Shown here piece by piece: positions 6,152 to 7,075 of a stretch of DNA of 7,075 bases; position 1 is the first letter of the stretch, and each line of letters begins with the position of its first letter. Source of the DNA: Planctomycetota bacterium (lineage in GTDB: Bacteria; Planctomycetota; SZUA-567). Below the pieces are notes generated by a model. That model was not told the origin of the DNA. It worked only from the letters and a program-made list of their open reading frames with translations, and did not search any database. The stretch is taken from NCBI GenBank assembly GCA_031270145.1, contig JAISYD010000276.1, forward strand, positions 1 to 7,075. The letters are read 5' to 3'. The position numbers and the translations under genes are program-made.

Positions 6152-7059
6152 CGGATTTCCAGCATGCGGGTTATGGGAGCCAGGGCCTTTTGGGCGATGT
6201 CGGGCGGCACCGCGACGACCGGAGCCAGGTCCTCCAGAGCCCAAACCATCTTTTCCAGGCTGTTCAACTTCATGTTGGGGCAGTCGGCGACGCTGGTCAG
6301 GGGATGGAACAGCTTGCCGGGGCTGTTTTTCCCCAGGGGATGAAGGATGCCGATTTCCGAGGCGATGATGAATTCCCGGGCCGGATTAGTCCGGCAAAAC
6401 TCGACTATGCCGGTGGTGCTGGCCACGAAATCGGCCTTCGCCAGCAATGCCGGCCGGCATTCCGGGTGCGCCGCCAGGATGGCGCCGGGATGCCGGGCCC
6501 GGGCGGCGTCCGCCATTTCCGGCAGCATCCGCTCGTGGGTGGGGCAAAAGCCGTCCCACAACTCCAACTCGCGGCCAAGCCGCGAGGCGACGTAGGCTCC
6601 GAGGTTCCTGTCCGGCAGGAACAGCGTCCGCCGGCCGGCCGGGAGGCTGGCGACCACCTCGACGGCGTTGGCGCTGGTGCAGCAAATGTCCGAAAGCGCC
6701 TTGACGGCGGCGGAGGAATTGACGTAGGTCACCACCGCCGCGTCCGGATTTTTCGCCCGCCATTCCCCAAGCTGCCGGGGGGCGACCATGTTGGCCATGG
6801 GGCAGCCGGCGTTGGCGTCCGGGATCAGCACGGTTTTGCCGGGCGAAAGGATGGCGGCGGTCTCGGCCATGAAATGCACGCCGCAGAAGAGGATGATCTC
6901 GGCGTCGGTCTTGGCCGCCAGGCGCGAGAGCCCCAGGCTGTCGCCGACGTAGTCCGCCGCGTCCTGCACCTCCGGCGACTGGTAGGAATGCGCCAGGATC
7001 ACGGCATGGCGCCGTCTTTTCAACTCCGCGACCCTTGCCGCCAAGTCAGTCCCGCTCAT
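6148..7059 (-). CDS. nadA: Quinolinate synthase NadA
   Basis: The protein has 303 residues, the length of the shorter NadA group (Thermotoga/Pyrococcus type) rather than the roughly 347-residue E. coli form. It condenses iminoaspartate with dihydroxyacetone phosphate to quinolinate, in de novo NAD synthesis. The enzyme is cytosolic and oxygen-sensitive, with a [4Fe-4S] cluster held by three cysteines. Their spacing fits Cys86 (NAGCPMAN), Cys172 (GFCPTHE) and Cys260 (ADCPNMK). Other NadA motifs are AHSYQSPEVQ at 23-32, LFCGVHFMAETA at 57-68, TYVNSSAAVKA at 111-121, SDICCTSANA at 123-132, AHPEC at 197-201 and NSLEKM at 266-271. A strong Shine-Dalgarno GGAGG (7067-7071) lies seven bases before the ATG at 7059. 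Its partner NadB (or aspartate dehydrogenase) and NadC are not in the window. Its stop overlaps the yggS start. The promoter must lie to the right of the window. Confidence 0.97.
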   Translation of the reverse strand: MSGTDLAARVAELKRRRHAVILAHSYQSPEVQDAADYVGDSLGLSRLAAKTDAEIILFCGVHFMAETAAILSPGKTVLIPDANAGCPMANMVAPRQLGEWRAKNPDAAVVTYVNSSAAVKALSDICCTSANAVEVVASLPAGRRTLFLPDRNLGAYVASRLGRELELWDGFCPTHERMLPEMADAARARHPGAILAAHPECRPALLAKADFVASTTGIVEFCRTNPAREFIIASEIGILHPLGKNSPGKLFHPLTSVADCPNMKLNSLEKMVWALEDLAPVVAVPPDIAQKALAPITRMLEIR

Positions 7060-7066
7060 GCCGGCC

Positions 7067-7071
7067 CCTCC
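7067..7071 (-). promoter_or_regulatory. Shine-Dalgarno site of nadA
   Basis: GGAGG on the minus strand, inside the run GGGGAGGGG (7065-7073), sits seven bases before the ATG at 7059. It fixes the nadA start although only 16 bases of upstream sequence are in the window. Confidence 0.75.
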
Positions 7072-7075
7072 CCGT

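Overview
The window is GC-rich bacterial DNA in which every gene I can support lies on the minus strand, so transcription runs from right to left. The gene content is a chemotaxis cluster with CheB, CheY and a receiver-CheX fusion, a stand-alone AICAR transformylase, and NAD and PLP housekeeping genes. This fits a motile, high-GC, Gram-negative-like bacterium. A deltaproteobacterial (Desulfobacterota-type) host is my guess from the gene styles; nothing in the window proves it.

Right part (7075 to 5471): nadA (quinolinate synthase) is followed by the yggS/PLPBP gene, and the two overlap by an ATGA (start and stop sharing bases). This looks like a translationally coupled pair. The 165 bp gap after them holds a GC-rich hairpin, a 20 bp dyad and a good sigma70-type promoter (TGGACA, 17 bp, TAAAAT) that points into cheB.

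Middle part (5305 to 2862): cheB (receptor methylesterase with receiver), cheY (single-domain receiver) and a receiver-CheX fusion gene are co-oriented, with gaps of 54 and 74 bp. Together they cover adaptation (CheB), output to the motor (CheY-P) and signal removal (CheX phosphatase acting on CheY-P). No cheA, cheW, cheR or receptor gene is in the window, so the cluster is partial here.

Left part (2821 to 1): a 427-residue AICAR formyltransferase without an IMP cyclohydrolase domain is followed 49 bp later by a long open frame that starts at 1488 and runs off the left edge. That frame encodes an unrecognised, acidic, apparently disordered protein. Its C-terminal part, as far as the window goes, is an Ala/Pro-rich array of 29-residue repeats encoded by an 87 bp tandem DNA repeat. 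This is the least explained part of the window. The five genes cheB, cheY, rec-cheX, AICAR transformylase and the repeat protein could form one transcription unit driven by the promoter upstream of cheB. I saw no convincing intrinsic terminator, tRNA, rRNA, CRISPR array or insertion sequence.
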